Source: Actinocatenispora comari
Lineage (GTDB): Bacteria > Actinomycetota > Actinomycetes > Mycobacteriales > Micromonosporaceae
Reading direction: 5' to 3'
Assembly: GCF_017312725.1 (NCBI RefSeq)
Contig: NZ_BOPO01000024.1
Coordinates: forward strand, 60,116-124,115
Length of the DNA: 64,000 bases
The position numbers were made by a program, and so were the translations under genes. Positions 52,385-60,412 of the stretch are shown one piece after another (position 1 is the first letter of the stretch; the number at the start of each line of letters is the position of its first letter). The notes beneath the pieces are model-generated. The model worked only from the letters and a program-made list of their open reading frames with translations. It was not told the DNA's origin and did not search any database.

Positions 52385-53095
52385 TTACGCGACGCCCAGG
52401 TAGGCCTCCTGGACCGTCGGGTCGGCGAGCAGCTCCGCGCCCGTGCCGGTGCGTACGATACTTCCGGTCTCCAGGACGTACGCGCGGTGCGCCAGGGAGA
52501 GCGCCTGTTGTGCATTCTGCTCCACCAGCAGGATCGTCGTACCCTGCGTGTTGATCTCCGCGATGATCGCGAAGATCTGCTGGATCAGCATCGGCGCCAG
52601 CCCCATCGACGGTTCGTCGAGCAACAGCACCTTCGGCCGCGCCATCAGCGCCCGGCCGATCGTGAGCATCTGCTGCTCGCCACCAGACATCGTCCCGCCG
52701 AGCTGCTTGCGCCGCTCCGCCAACCGCGGAAACAGGTCGAACACCCGAGCCCGGTCCTGCGCGATGCCCGCCGCGTCCTTGCGCGTGTAGCAGCCCAGGT
52801 CCAGGTTCTCCTCGACCGTCATGCCCGGGAAGATCCCGCGACCCTCCGGCGCCTGCGAAATGCCCGACACCACCCGCTGATCGGCCCGCATCCGGGTGAT
52901 GTCGCGGCCCTGCAGCCGGATCCGGCCCTGCTGCGCGGCGCGCAGCCCCGAGATCGCCCGCATCGTGGTCGTCTTCCCGGCGCCGTTCGCGCCGATCAAC
53001 GCCACGATCTCGCCCTCCTCGATGCCCAGGCTGATGCCGTGCAGGGCCTCGATCCGACCGTAGGCGACGACCAGGTCTTCCAACTCAAGCAGCAT
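52385..53095 (-). CDS. livF: Branched-chain amino acid ABC transporter ATPase LivF
   Basis: A 236-residue ATPase: GANGAGKTT, the LivF-typical APEGRGIFPGMTVEENLDLG, signature TMSGGEQQMLTIGRALM, Walker B LLLDEPSMGLAP and LLVEQNAQQALSLA. Overlaps livG by 11 nt, so translation is coupled. Energises uptake of Leu/Ile/Val or related compounds together with LivG. Confidence 0.95.
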   Translation of the reverse strand: MLLELEDLVVAYGRIEALHGISLGIEEGEIVALIGANGAGKTTTMRAISGLRAAQQGRIRLQGRDITRMRADQRVVSGISQAPEGRGIFPGMTVEENLDLGCYTRKDAAGIAQDRARVFDLFPRLAERRKQLGGTMSGGEQQMLTIGRALMARPKVLLLDEPSMGLAPMLIQQIFAIIAEINTQGTTILLVEQNAQQALSLAHRAYVLETGSIVRTGTGAELLADPTVQEAYLGVA

Positions 53096-53927
53096 CGTCC
53101 GGCACCCCCAGATACGCAGCGACCACCTTCGGATCCGACCGCACCTCCGCCGGCACCGCGTCGGCGATCTTGCGACCGAACTCCAACACCACGATCCGGT
53201 CGGTCACCCCCATCACCAGCCGCATGTCGTGCTCGATCAGCAGTACCGTCTGGCCCCGGTCCCGGATCCGCCGGATCAGCTCCAGCAGCTCCTCCTTCTC
53301 CGCCGGGTTGAACCCGGCGGCCGGCTCGTCCAGGCACAGCAACGCCGGCTCGGTCGCCAGCGCCCGGGCGATCTCCAGCCGCCGCTGGTCGCCGTACGGC
53401 AGGTTGCGGGCCAGCTGGTTCGCGGTCGACCCGATACCCATGAAGTCCAGCAGCTCGTGCGCCTTCGCCCGACCCGCCCGCTCCTCCCGGCGGTGCCGCG
53501 GCAGCCGCAGCAACGCGCCGGGCACGCTCGTACGGTGCCGCGCGTCCGTACCGACCAGCACGTTCTCCAGCGCCGTCATCTCCGGGAACAGCCGGATGTT
53601 CTGGAACGTACGGGCGATGCCCAGCCGGGTGATCTGGTGCCGGCTGCGGCTGACCAACGGCCTGCCGTTGAGCCGCACCTGACCGGTGGTCGGCCGAAAC
53701 ACCCCGGTCATCACGTTGAAGCAGGTCGTCTTGCCGGCGCCGTTCGGGCCGATCAACCCGAGGATCTCGCCCTCGTTGACCGCGAAGCTGACATGGTCGA
53801 GCGCGGTGACACCGCCGAAGCGCATCACCACGTCGTCGACCTCCAACAACGGACGCGTCTGCCGTGCCGCCGCACCACCGCCGGCAGCACCCTGGACCGG
53901 CTCGCCGGTCGTGTCCACCTCAGACAT
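53085..53927 (-). CDS. livG: Branched-chain amino acid ABC transporter ATPase LivG
   Basis: A 280-residue ATPase with an Ala/Gly-rich N-terminal extension of about 25 residues, GPNGAGKTTCFNVMTG, the LivG-typical IARTFQNIRLFPEMTALENVLVG, signature ARNLPYGDQRRLEIARALA (LPYG in place of LSGG, normal for LivG) and LLCLDEPAAGFNPAEKEEL. Overlaps livM by 8 nt and livF by 11. Confidence 0.95.
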   Translation of the reverse strand: MSEVDTTGEPVQGAAGGGAAARQTRPLLEVDDVVMRFGGVTALDHVSFAVNEGEILGLIGPNGAGKTTCFNVMTGVFRPTTGQVRLNGRPLVSRSRHQITRLGIARTFQNIRLFPEMTALENVLVGTDARHRTSVPGALLRLPRHRREERAGRAKAHELLDFMGIGSTANQLARNLPYGDQRRLEIARALATEPALLCLDEPAAGFNPAEKEELLELIRRIRDRGQTVLLIEHDMRLVMGVTDRIVVLEFGRKIADAVPAEVRSDPKVVAAYLGVPDDAA

Positions 53928-55068
53928 TCGCGGTCGCCTCCTCCGCAGCCTCGCGTTTGCGGTCTTCCAACTCCACCGCGCGCCGGCGGCTCGGGATCAA
54001 CCCCTGCGGCCGGAAGATCATGATCACGATCAGCGCGAGACCGAACACCAGGAACCGCTTGTCGGCGAACCCCCGGAACCGCTCCGGCAGGTACGAGATG
54101 AGCACCGCACCGAGGGTCACCCCGGCCAGGTTGCCCGACCCGCCCAACACCACCGCCGCGACGAACAGCATCGAGGTCAGCACGTCGAACGAGTTGGAGT
54201 TGATGAACCCCTGCCGGCTGGCGAACAGCGCGCCGGACAGGCCACCCAGGCCGGCACCGATCGCGAACGCCCACAGCTTGAACTTGAACGCCGGCACACC
54301 CATCAGCTCCGCGGCGTCCTCGTCCTCCCGGATCGCGAGCCAGGAGCGGCCCACCCGGCTGGACTCCAGCAACTTGACACCGAACATGCAGATCAGCACC
54401 ACCGTCAGCGCCAGCCAGTAGAACGGCCGGGTGTCGATGATGCCGAAGATCGGATCGCCGTTGCCCCAGTGCCCCGGCGGCGCCGGCACGCTCGGAATGC
54501 CGATCTGGCCCTTCGTGATCGACCAGTTGACCGCGATCAGCCGGACGATCTCCCCGAAGCCCAACGTCACGATCGCCAGGTAGTCACCGCGCAACCGCAG
54601 CGTCGGCCCGCCCAGGATCACCCCGGACACCATCGACAGCGCGATCGCGATCGGGATCAGCATCAGCCACGGGTACTTCGTCGCGAGCGGCGACGCGGGC
54701 GACCCGAAGATCGCCACCGAGTACGCACCGACCGCGAAGAACCCGATGTAACCCAGATCCAGCAGACCGGCCAGCCCGATCACCACGTTCAGGCCGACCC
54801 CGACCAGCACGTACACCGCGACCGTGAACAGCACCGAGGCGAAGTTCGTGTCCGGCGTCGGGATCAACGGAATCGCCAGGTTCGGCAGCAGGTAGAAGAA
54901 CACCGCCACCGCCACCCCGAACAGGATCCGCACCGGCCGCGGAATCGCCCGCCAGCGCGACCGCATCGCCGACAGCCCGGCCAGCCGCCGGTTGTCGGCC
55001 GTCCGCAACGCCGACATGACCGGGTTGCCCTGCCGCGCCTTGCCCCCACCGGGGCCCGTGCTCGTCAT
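53920..55068 (-). CDS. livM: Branched-chain amino acid ABC transporter permease LivM
   Basis: A 382-residue permease with about ten helices. Typical LivM blocks are VVIGLAGLLDLGYIGFFAVGAY, RLRGDYLAIVTLGFGEIVRLI and the ATPase-docking SRVGRSWLAIREDEDAAELMGV. A basic 40-residue cytoplasmic N-terminus precedes the first helix; a start at the internal MSALR (residue 18) is possible. The ATG overlaps the livH stop (ATGA). Confidence 0.95.
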   Translation of the reverse strand: MTSTGPGGGKARQGNPVMSALRTADNRRLAGLSAMRSRWRAIPRPVRILFGVAVAVFFYLLPNLAIPLIPTPDTNFASVLFTVAVYVLVGVGLNVVIGLAGLLDLGYIGFFAVGAYSVAIFGSPASPLATKYPWLMLIPIAIALSMVSGVILGGPTLRLRGDYLAIVTLGFGEIVRLIAVNWSITKGQIGIPSVPAPPGHWGNGDPIFGIIDTRPFYWLALTVVLICMFGVKLLESSRVGRSWLAIREDEDAAELMGVPAFKFKLWAFAIGAGLGGLSGALFASRQGFINSNSFDVLTSMLFVAAVVLGGSGNLAGVTLGAVLISYLPERFRGFADKRFLVFGLALIVIMIFRPQGLIPSRRRAVELEDRKREAAEEATANV

Positions 55069-56015
55069 GCCCGCGCCTTTCCGAGCGACTCACCCAACAG
55101 GCCGGTCGGCCGGAACATCAGGATGACCACCAGCACCACGAACGCCACCACGTCCCGCCAGGACGTACCGAACAGCGCCGAGCCGTAGTTCTCCACCAGC
55201 CCCAACGCGAGACCGCCCAGCAGCGCACCCCGCAGGTTGCCGATCCCGCCCAGTACCGCGGCGGTGAACGCCTTGATACCCAACAGGAAGCCGATGTCGG
55301 CGCGAGTCACGCCGATCTTCAGGTTGTACAGCAGGGCGGCCGCACCGGCCATCACCCCGCCCAGCGCGAACGTCAGCACGATCACGCGGTTCTTGTTGAT
55401 GCCCATCAGCGCGGCCGTGTCCGGGTCCTGCGCCACCGCGCGGATACCCCGGCCCAACCGGGTCCGGTTGATGAACTGGTCCAGCACCACCATCATCACG
55501 ACCGCGGCCACCACCACGCCGAGATCGACGTTGGTGATGTGCACGTTGCCGATCGTGGCCAGGTTGGTGGTCTTGAACAGGTCCGGCATGCCGTACTGGT
55601 TGCGGCTGGTGATCACGCCGACCGCCTCGCTGATCGCCACCGAGGCGCCGATCGCGGTGATCAGGAAGACCAGCCGTGGCGCGTTGCGCCGCCGCAGCGG
55701 CCGGTAGGCGACGAACTCGACGGTCAACGCCGTCACACCCGACCACACCATCGCACCGACCAGCCCCACCAGCAGGTACACCACCATCATCGGCAGCGAC
55801 GGGGTCGGGTCGTTCTCGTGCAGGCCCGTCAGGTTCCAGGCGATCAACGCGCCGAAGGTGCCCATCATGAATACTTCGGAGTGCGCGAAGTTGATCAGCT
55901 TCAGCAGGCCGTACACCAGCGTGTAGCCCAGGGCGATCAACGCGTAGATCGCGCCCTGGGACAGACCGGTGACCGTCAGGTCACCGATGTTCGAGAACAG
56001 GAAATGGAAATTCAA
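55065..56015 (-). CDS. livH: Branched-chain amino acid ABC transporter permease LivH
   Basis: A 316-residue permease with about eight helices: GLSQGAIYALIALGYTLVYG, LINFAHSEVFMMG and the docking motif TRLGRGIRAVAQDPDTAALMG, all LivH-specific. The start is a TTG (L-N-F-H-F) with GGAG 5 nt upstream; no ATG or GTG fits the homology. First gene after the intercistronic hairpin that separates it from livJ. Confidence 0.94.
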   Translation of the reverse strand: MNFHFLFSNIGDLTVTGLSQGAIYALIALGYTLVYGLLKLINFAHSEVFMMGTFGALIAWNLTGLHENDPTPSLPMMVVYLLVGLVGAMVWSGVTALTVEFVAYRPLRRRNAPRLVFLITAIGASVAISEAVGVITSRNQYGMPDLFKTTNLATIGNVHITNVDLGVVVAAVVMMVVLDQFINRTRLGRGIRAVAQDPDTAALMGINKNRVIVLTFALGGVMAGAAALLYNLKIGVTRADIGFLLGIKAFTAAVLGGIGNLRGALLGGLALGLVENYGSALFGTSWRDVVAFVVLVVILMFRPTGLLGESLGKARA

Positions 56016-56055
56016 CGACGCTCCACGGCGACAAGGCGCCCCCGGCCACCCGGCC

Positions 56056-56085
56056 GCCGGCCGGTGCCCCGAGACACCGGCCGGC
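56056..56085 (-). terminator. Intercistronic hairpin between livJ and livH
   Basis: An 11-bp perfect stem (GCCGGCCGGTG / CACCGGCCGGC) with an 8-nt loop in the 139-bp livJ-livH gap. As in other transporter operons it may terminate part of the transcripts or protect the livJ 3' end, so that the binding protein is made in excess. Confidence 0.6.
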
Positions 56086-56154
56086 GACCCGGTACGGGCC
56101 ACGAGCACGAAGGGCTGCCGCGGGGCCGGCGAGCGTCGCCGACCCCGCCGGCGG

Positions 56155-57312
56155 TCAACTGGTGGCCTTGATCTCCTGGTCCTTCACGATCTCGCCGCCG
56201 GAGACCTTGTACGACCAGATCACGATCTCCGACTTCGCGATCTCGCCGGTCTTGTCGAACTTGATGTGCTTGGTCACGCCGTCCTTGTCGTAGGAGTCGA
56301 TGAACGACAGCATGTCCTTGCGCGCCGTCTTGCCGGCCGCGATCCCGTCCAGGAACACGTTCGCCGAGTCGAACGCCTCCGGGCCGTAGGTGCCCGGCTC
56401 TTTGCCGAACGCCTTCTTGTAGTCGGCGAAGAACGTGCCCTTCGCCTCGTCACCCGGGATGCACGGGCAGGTCACCACGGACCCCTCGGCCGCCGCGTTG
56501 CCGGCGCCCTTGACGAAGCCCTCGTCCTTCACCCCGTCGTCGGACACGAACGTCGCCTTCACGTTCGCCGCCCGCAGCTGCTTGACGAACGGACCCGCCT
56601 CGGCGTAGTACCCGCCGTAGAAGATCGCGTCCGCCTTCGAGCTCTTCACCTTCGCCACGGTCGCCTGGAAGTCGGTCTGCTTCGGCTGCACCGTGTCGCT
56701 GCCCGCCACCACCGAACCCAGGCTCTGCTTGACCACGTCGGACAGACCCTTGCCGTACGCGGTGGTGTCGTCGATGACGAACACCTTCTTCGCCTTGACG
56801 GTGTCCTTGAGGTAGGTCGCCGCCGCCGGGCCCTGGGCGTTGTCGTTGCCCAGCATCCGGTGGAAGACCTTCCAGCCCTTCTGGGACAGCGACGGGTTCG
56901 TCGCCGACGCCGAGATCAGCGGCAGCCCGCCCTGGTCGAAGATGCCGTCCGCCGCCTCCGACTCACCGGAGAACGCCGGGCCGACCACCCCGACCACCTT
57001 CTGGTCCTGCACCAGCTGCTGCGCCAGACCCGGCGCCTGCTTCTCGTCACCCTGCGAGTCCTTCGACTCCAGGGTCACCTTGCAGTCCTTGTGCTTCGCG
57101 TTGTACTGGTCGACCGCCAGCTTCACGCCGTTGTAGATGTTGATACCGAGGTTCGCGTTCGGACCGGTACGCGCGCCGAAGAAGGCGATCTTCGAATCGC
57201 ACTTGCCCGACGCGGACGAACCGCCGTTCTGCTCGGCGCAGGCGCTCATCGCCACCACCGCCGACAGCGCGACCGGCACCACCAGCCACGCTCGTCTCAC
57301 CCTGACGTTCAC
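56155..57312 (-). CDS. livJ: Branched-chain amino acid-binding lipoprotein LivJ
   Basis: A 385-residue periplasmic-type binding protein (Peripla_BP_6): signal peptide with a lipobox-like MSAC (Cys25), then GARTGPNANLGINIYNGVKLAVDQYN, VVGVVGPAFSGESEAA, the FVIDDTTAYGKG block and DAIFYGGYYAEAGPFVKQ. GTG at 57312 with GGAGG about 10 nt upstream; upstream codons in frame are not signal-like. First gene of livJ-HMGF. The 380-bp spacer 57313-57692 contains its promoter but no gene I can support. Confidence 0.94.
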   Translation of the reverse strand: MNVRVRRAWLVVPVALSAVVAMSACAEQNGGSSASGKCDSKIAFFGARTGPNANLGINIYNGVKLAVDQYNAKHKDCKVTLESKDSQGDEKQAPGLAQQLVQDQKVVGVVGPAFSGESEAADGIFDQGGLPLISASATNPSLSQKGWKVFHRMLGNDNAQGPAAATYLKDTVKAKKVFVIDDTTAYGKGLSDVVKQSLGSVVAGSDTVQPKQTDFQATVAKVKSSKADAIFYGGYYAEAGPFVKQLRAANVKATFVSDDGVKDEGFVKGAGNAAAEGSVVTCPCIPGDEAKGTFFADYKKAFGKEPGTYGPEAFDSANVFLDGIAAGKTARKDMLSFIDSYDKDGVTKHIKFDKTGEIAKSEIVIWSYKVSGGEIVKDQEIKATS

Positions 57313-57692
57313 GTTCTGTTCCGCCTCCCTCAAGGCACGCACCCACTGGTTCCGCGGTGCCGGGACACGACGTACCTGGCAGGGCGCGCGCCTGCCTGTG
57401 TGGCGCGGAACGTAACCGAGGTCGCCGCCCCACGGGAAGGTGGGCAGGGGGTCCGTCGTACCAAACCGTTATCTGGCAGACGCTCAGCGCCGACCCCGCC
57501 ACCAGCAGAAACCGTCATTCAGCGGGAGCAATCGCAGCGGATCGCACACCGTCGGCCGACCACGTCACGAGCAGGTAACGGCGCCGACGACACCGCCCGG
57601 TCCACAGTCACGGCGGGTCCCCGCGCGGGAGCTCCGACGGGCACGGCGCAGCGACCCGCGGGCTGCACGCACCGCGGGCCGGACGACGCGGG

Positions 57693-58316
57693 TCAGGCCT
57701 CGGCGCCCTCGGCGCTGCCGGTACCGCCCTCGGCGACGATGCGGTCCGCCACCTGGCGCATCGTCAACCGGTGGTCCATCGCGGCGCGCTGGATCCACCG
57801 GAACGCGTCCGGCTCACTCATCCCGTACTGCGTCATCAACTGACCCTTGGCCCGGTCGATCGCCTTGCGCGAGTCCAACCGCTCGCCGAGGCTCGCCACC
57901 TCGGCCTCCAGCGCCGCCAGCTCGGCGAACCGGGACAGCGCGATCTCGATCGCCGGCACCAGGTCGCTCTTCTGGAACGGCTTCACCAGGTATGCCATCG
58001 CGCCGGCCGCCTGCGCCCGCTCCACCAGGTCGCGCTGGCTGAACGCGGTCAGGATGACCACCGGCGCCAACCGGTCGCCGGCGATCTGCTCGGCGGCCGC
58101 GATGCCGTCCATGATCGGCATCTTCACGTCGAGGATCACCAGGTCGGGCTTGTGCTCGCGGGTGAGCCGGACCGCGGTCTCCCCGTCTCCGGCCTCGCCG
58201 ACGACCTCGTAGCCCTCCTCGACCAGCATCTCGGCGAGGTCGAGCCGGATCAGCGCCTCGTCCTCCGCGATCAGCACCCGCCGGCGGGCGGTCTCGCCCG
58301 TCTGTTCCGCACTCAC
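57693..58316 (-). CDS. pdtaR: ANTAR-domain response regulator (PdtaR-like)
   Basis: RNA-binding antiterminator response regulator of 207 residues: receiver domain with acidic pair in IAEDEALIRLD, phosphoacceptor Asp63 (ILDVKMP), Thr in ILTAFS and Lys in YLVKPF, then a coiled segment and a C-terminal ANTAR domain (about 135-195: DRAKGQLMTQYGMSEPDAFRWIQRAAMDHRLTMRQVA). Resembles M. tuberculosis Rv1626, whose gene likewise sits near polA-rpsA. GTG start; TAGGCT -10 at 58391-58396. Its kinase partner is not adjacent. Confidence 0.94.
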   Translation of the reverse strand: MSAEQTGETARRRVLIAEDEALIRLDLAEMLVEEGYEVVGEAGDGETAVRLTREHKPDLVILDVKMPIMDGIAAAEQIAGDRLAPVVILTAFSQRDLVERAQAAGAMAYLVKPFQKSDLVPAIEIALSRFAELAALEAEVASLGERLDSRKAIDRAKGQLMTQYGMSEPDAFRWIQRAAMDHRLTMRQVADRIVAEGGTGSAEGAEA

Positions 58317-58401
58317 GACTCGGCCTACCTCCGGTCCCGGTCAAGCCTCGGATGGTCCCGGCCACCGCCGGCCCCGTCAGCCAAGACCACAGCCTAACGG
58401 G

Positions 58402-58407
58402 TATGCT
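58402..58407 (+). promoter_or_regulatory. Putative -10 of the tRNA gene
   Basis: TATGCT lies 15 bp before the tRNA 5' end, divergent from the TAGGCT element of the ANTAR regulator. Confidence 0.45.
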
Positions 58408-58422
58408 GTCGGCGCAACTATT

Positions 58423-58495
58423 GCCCCGGTAGACCAACGGCAGAGTCAATGGTCTCAAACACCATCCAGTGTGGGTTCGAATCCCACCCGGGGCA
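58423..58495 (+). tRNA. tRNA with CAA anticodon (Leu, UUG) but class-I short variable loop
   Basis: A full cloverleaf of 73 nt folds by eye: 7-bp acceptor stem GCCCCGG/CCGGGGC, T8-A9, D-arm with GAC/GTC pairs, perfect 5-bp anticodon stem ATGGT/ACCAT around loop CTCAAAC (anticodon CAA at 58456-58458), variable loop CCAGT, 5-bp T stem GTGGG/CCCAC with TTCGAAT loop, and discriminator A. No CCA is encoded. Bacterial tRNA-Leu normally has a long variable arm; here it is 5 nt, so the charging identity is unclear. Confidence 0.85.
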
Positions 58496-58545
58496 CCCAT
58501 TCGCGGTGGATCGAAACTGTCATACCCCTATCGCATCGTGGCGGT

Positions 58546-59298
58546 ATGCATTCGCTCGAAAAGCGAAACACGGCCCGAGAGCTTTTCCTGCTCGGCAAAT
58601 CCAAGAAAGCAATCGCAGAGTTGCTCGGCGTGTCGCGCGCGACGGTCCGCGAGTGGTGTGCCGGCGATTTGCCCAGCGATTCACCCGAGTTCCGCACGGC
58701 GCGATGCTGTCGCTGCACGGATCCGCCGGCGCCGCCCGCAGACGAGCCGAGCTACGCCTACCTGCTCGGGCAGTACCTCGGCGACGGACACGTCACGGTG
58801 ACCGAGCGCGTGCCGAAGCTACGCATCGCCTGCGCGGCGGACTATCCGGACATCATGGACGAGGTCGAGCGGGCAATGCGTGCGGTGCTCGCCCGCAGCG
58901 TCTTCCGCGTGAAGGCACCCGGCTGCTATCAGGTCGGCAGCTACTCCAAGCATTGGCCCTGCCTCTTTCCCCAGGTGGGTCGCGGCACCAAACACTCGAG
59001 GCGCATCGTTCTCGCTGATTGGCAGGAGGAGCTCGTCGAACGGCATCCTCGCCCCTTGCTGCGTGGGCTCATCCACTCCGATGGCAGTCGATCGCTCAAT
59101 ACGATCCGCACGCCGACGGCCACCTACGCGTACCCGCGGTATCTGTTCGCGAACGAGTCGGTGGACATTCTGGGCATCTGCGGAGCGGCGCTGGACCGGA
59201 TCGGGGCGCGCTGGCGGTTCAACCGGCGCAACAGCATCTCGGTGGCGACCCGGGCCGACGTCGCGCTGCTGGACGAGTTCATCGGCCCCAAGACCTGA
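58546..59298 (+). CDS. HTH-LAGLIDADG homing-endonuclease-like protein
   Basis: A 250-residue protein with an N-terminal helix-turn-helix (about 14-38: LLGKSKKAIAELLGVSRATV), a Cys pair region, then two LAGLIDADG motifs: AYLLGQYLGDG at 71-81 (acid Asp80) and LLRGLIHSDG at 171-180 (acid Asp179). Both acids are kept, as needed for a monomeric endonuclease. The segment YSKHWPCLFP is conserved in what I recall as an actinobacterial family of unknown role. G/C at third positions in the first 30 codons is about 70% by my count, well below that of neighbours, suggesting transfer. ATG at 58546 lies 6 nt after CATCGT; the frame is open back into the tRNA, but that part is not coding. Confidence 0.85.
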   Translation: MHSLEKRNTARELFLLGKSKKAIAELLGVSRATVREWCAGDLPSDSPEFRTARCCRCTDPPAPPADEPSYAYLLGQYLGDGHVTVTERVPKLRIACAADYPDIMDEVERAMRAVLARSVFRVKAPGCYQVGSYSKHWPCLFPQVGRGTKHSRRIVLADWQEELVERHPRPLLRGLIHSDGSRSLNTIRTPTATYAYPRYLFANESVDILGICGAALDRIGARWRFNRRNSISVATRADVALLDEFIGPKT

Positions 59299-59390
59299 GC
59301 CGCGCGGAGGGCCGGGCCGGTCTCAGCGCGGTGTGCGGGCGGTGTCAGCGCGCGCGGGCACGGTGGTCTCGACGAGCTGTGGAGGGAACG

Positions 59391-59441
59391 GTGACGATGG
59401 GACACGCGGATGCGCGTGCGCCGGGCAGGTGGTCCCGGTGA
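59391..59441 (+). CDS. Possible 16-aa leader peptide coupled to the ABC ATPase gene
   Basis: A GTG with GGAGGG 4 nt upstream opens a 16-codon ORF whose TGA overlaps the GTG start of the ABC ATPase (GTGA at 59438). It is the best ribosome site in the 139-bp spacer, so ribosomes may reach the ATPase start by termination-reinitiation. The peptide is basic, with one Trp near its end. Confidence 0.4.
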   Translation: MTMGHADARAPGRWSR

Positions 59442-60412
59442 CGTACGCGATCGAGGCCGAGGGGCTGGTGAAGCGGTTCGGCGCGACGACCGCGCTGGCC
59501 GGGGTGGATCTGGCGGCGCCGACCGGGCGGGTGCTGGGGCTGCTGGGTCCCAACGGCGCGGGGAAGACGACCGCGGTGCGGGTGCTGGCGACGTTGATCC
59601 GGCCGGATTCCGGGGTGGCTCGGGTGTCCGGCTTCGACGTGGTGCGCCAGGCCCACGAGGTGCGACAGCTGGTGGCGTTGACGGGTCAGTACGCGGCGCT
59701 GGACGAGGGACTGACCGGGGTGCAGAACCTGATCCTGGTGGGCCGGTTGCTGGGGTTGTCCCGGCGGGACGCGAAGGCACGGGCGGCGGCGTTGTTGGCG
59801 CGGTTCGGGTTGTCGGACGCCGGTGGCCGGCGCGCGAAGACGTACTCGGGTGGCATGCGCCGGCGGTTGGACCTCGCGGTGAGCCTGGTGGGTCGGCCGA
59901 GCGTGCTGTACCTGGACGAGCCGACGACGGGGCTGGATCCGCACTCGCGCAACGAGTTGTGGTCGATCGTGCGGGGTCTGGTGGCCGACGGCGCGACGGT
60001 GCTGTTGACGACGCAGTACATGGACGAGGCGGACCAGTTGGCGGACGACATCGTGGTGGTGGACCGGGGCACGGTGATCGCGACGGGGACGCCGGACGAG
60101 TTGAAGACGCGGACGGGTGGCCAGACGTTGGAGATCCGGCCGGCGGATCCGGCCCGGATCGAGGATGCGGCGGACATCGTGGCGGCGTTGGCGGGGGTAC
60201 GGCCGGTGGCCGAGGGCGGCCGGTTGTCGGCGCCGGTGTCGGATCCGGCGTTGCCGGCGGCGGTGTTGCGCCGGTTGGACGATGCGGCGATCACGGTGAC
60301 GGAGCTGGCGTTGCGGCTGCCGAGCCTGGACGACGTGTTCCTGTCGCTGACCGGCCATCGCGCCGAGGAGCAGGGTGAGCCGGTGGCCGAGACCGTGGCG
60401 GGGAGGGCGTGA
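59438..60412 (+). CDS. DrrA-like antibiotic exporter ATPase
   Basis: A 324-residue ATPase of the daunorubicin-resistance DrrA family: Walker A GPNGAGKTT, TGQYAALDEGLTGVQNL (typical DrrA Q-loop region), signature TYSGGMRRRLDLA, Walker [13 protein letters not shown] and H-loop TTQYMDEA, plus a C-terminal ligand or assembly domain ending RLPSLDDVFLSLTGH. GTG at 59438 with AGGTGG 5 nt upstream. Pairs with the following permease; probably exports a hydrophobic secondary metabolite or toxin. Confidence 0.94.
   Translation: MTYAIEAEGLVKRFGATTALAGVDLAAPTGRVLGLLGPNGAGKTTAVRVLATLIRPDSGVARVSGFDVVRQAHEVRQLVALTGQYAALDEGLTGVQNLILVGRLLGLSRRDAKARAAALLARFGLSDAGGRRAKTYSGGMRRRLDLAVSLVGRPSVLYLDEPTTGLDPHSRNELWSIVRGLVADGATVLLTTQYMDEADQLADDIVVVDRGTVIATGTPDELKTRTGGQTLEIRPADPARIEDAADIVAALAGVRPVAEGGRLSAPVSDPALPAAVLRRLDDAAITVTELALRLPSLDDVFLSLTGHRAEEQGEPVAETVAGRA

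Noticed and set aside
58471..58545. N-terminal extension of the LAGLIDADG gene into the tRNA
   Set aside because: The frame is open, but these codons are the tRNA T arm and spacer; the ATG at 58546 directly precedes the HTH homology.
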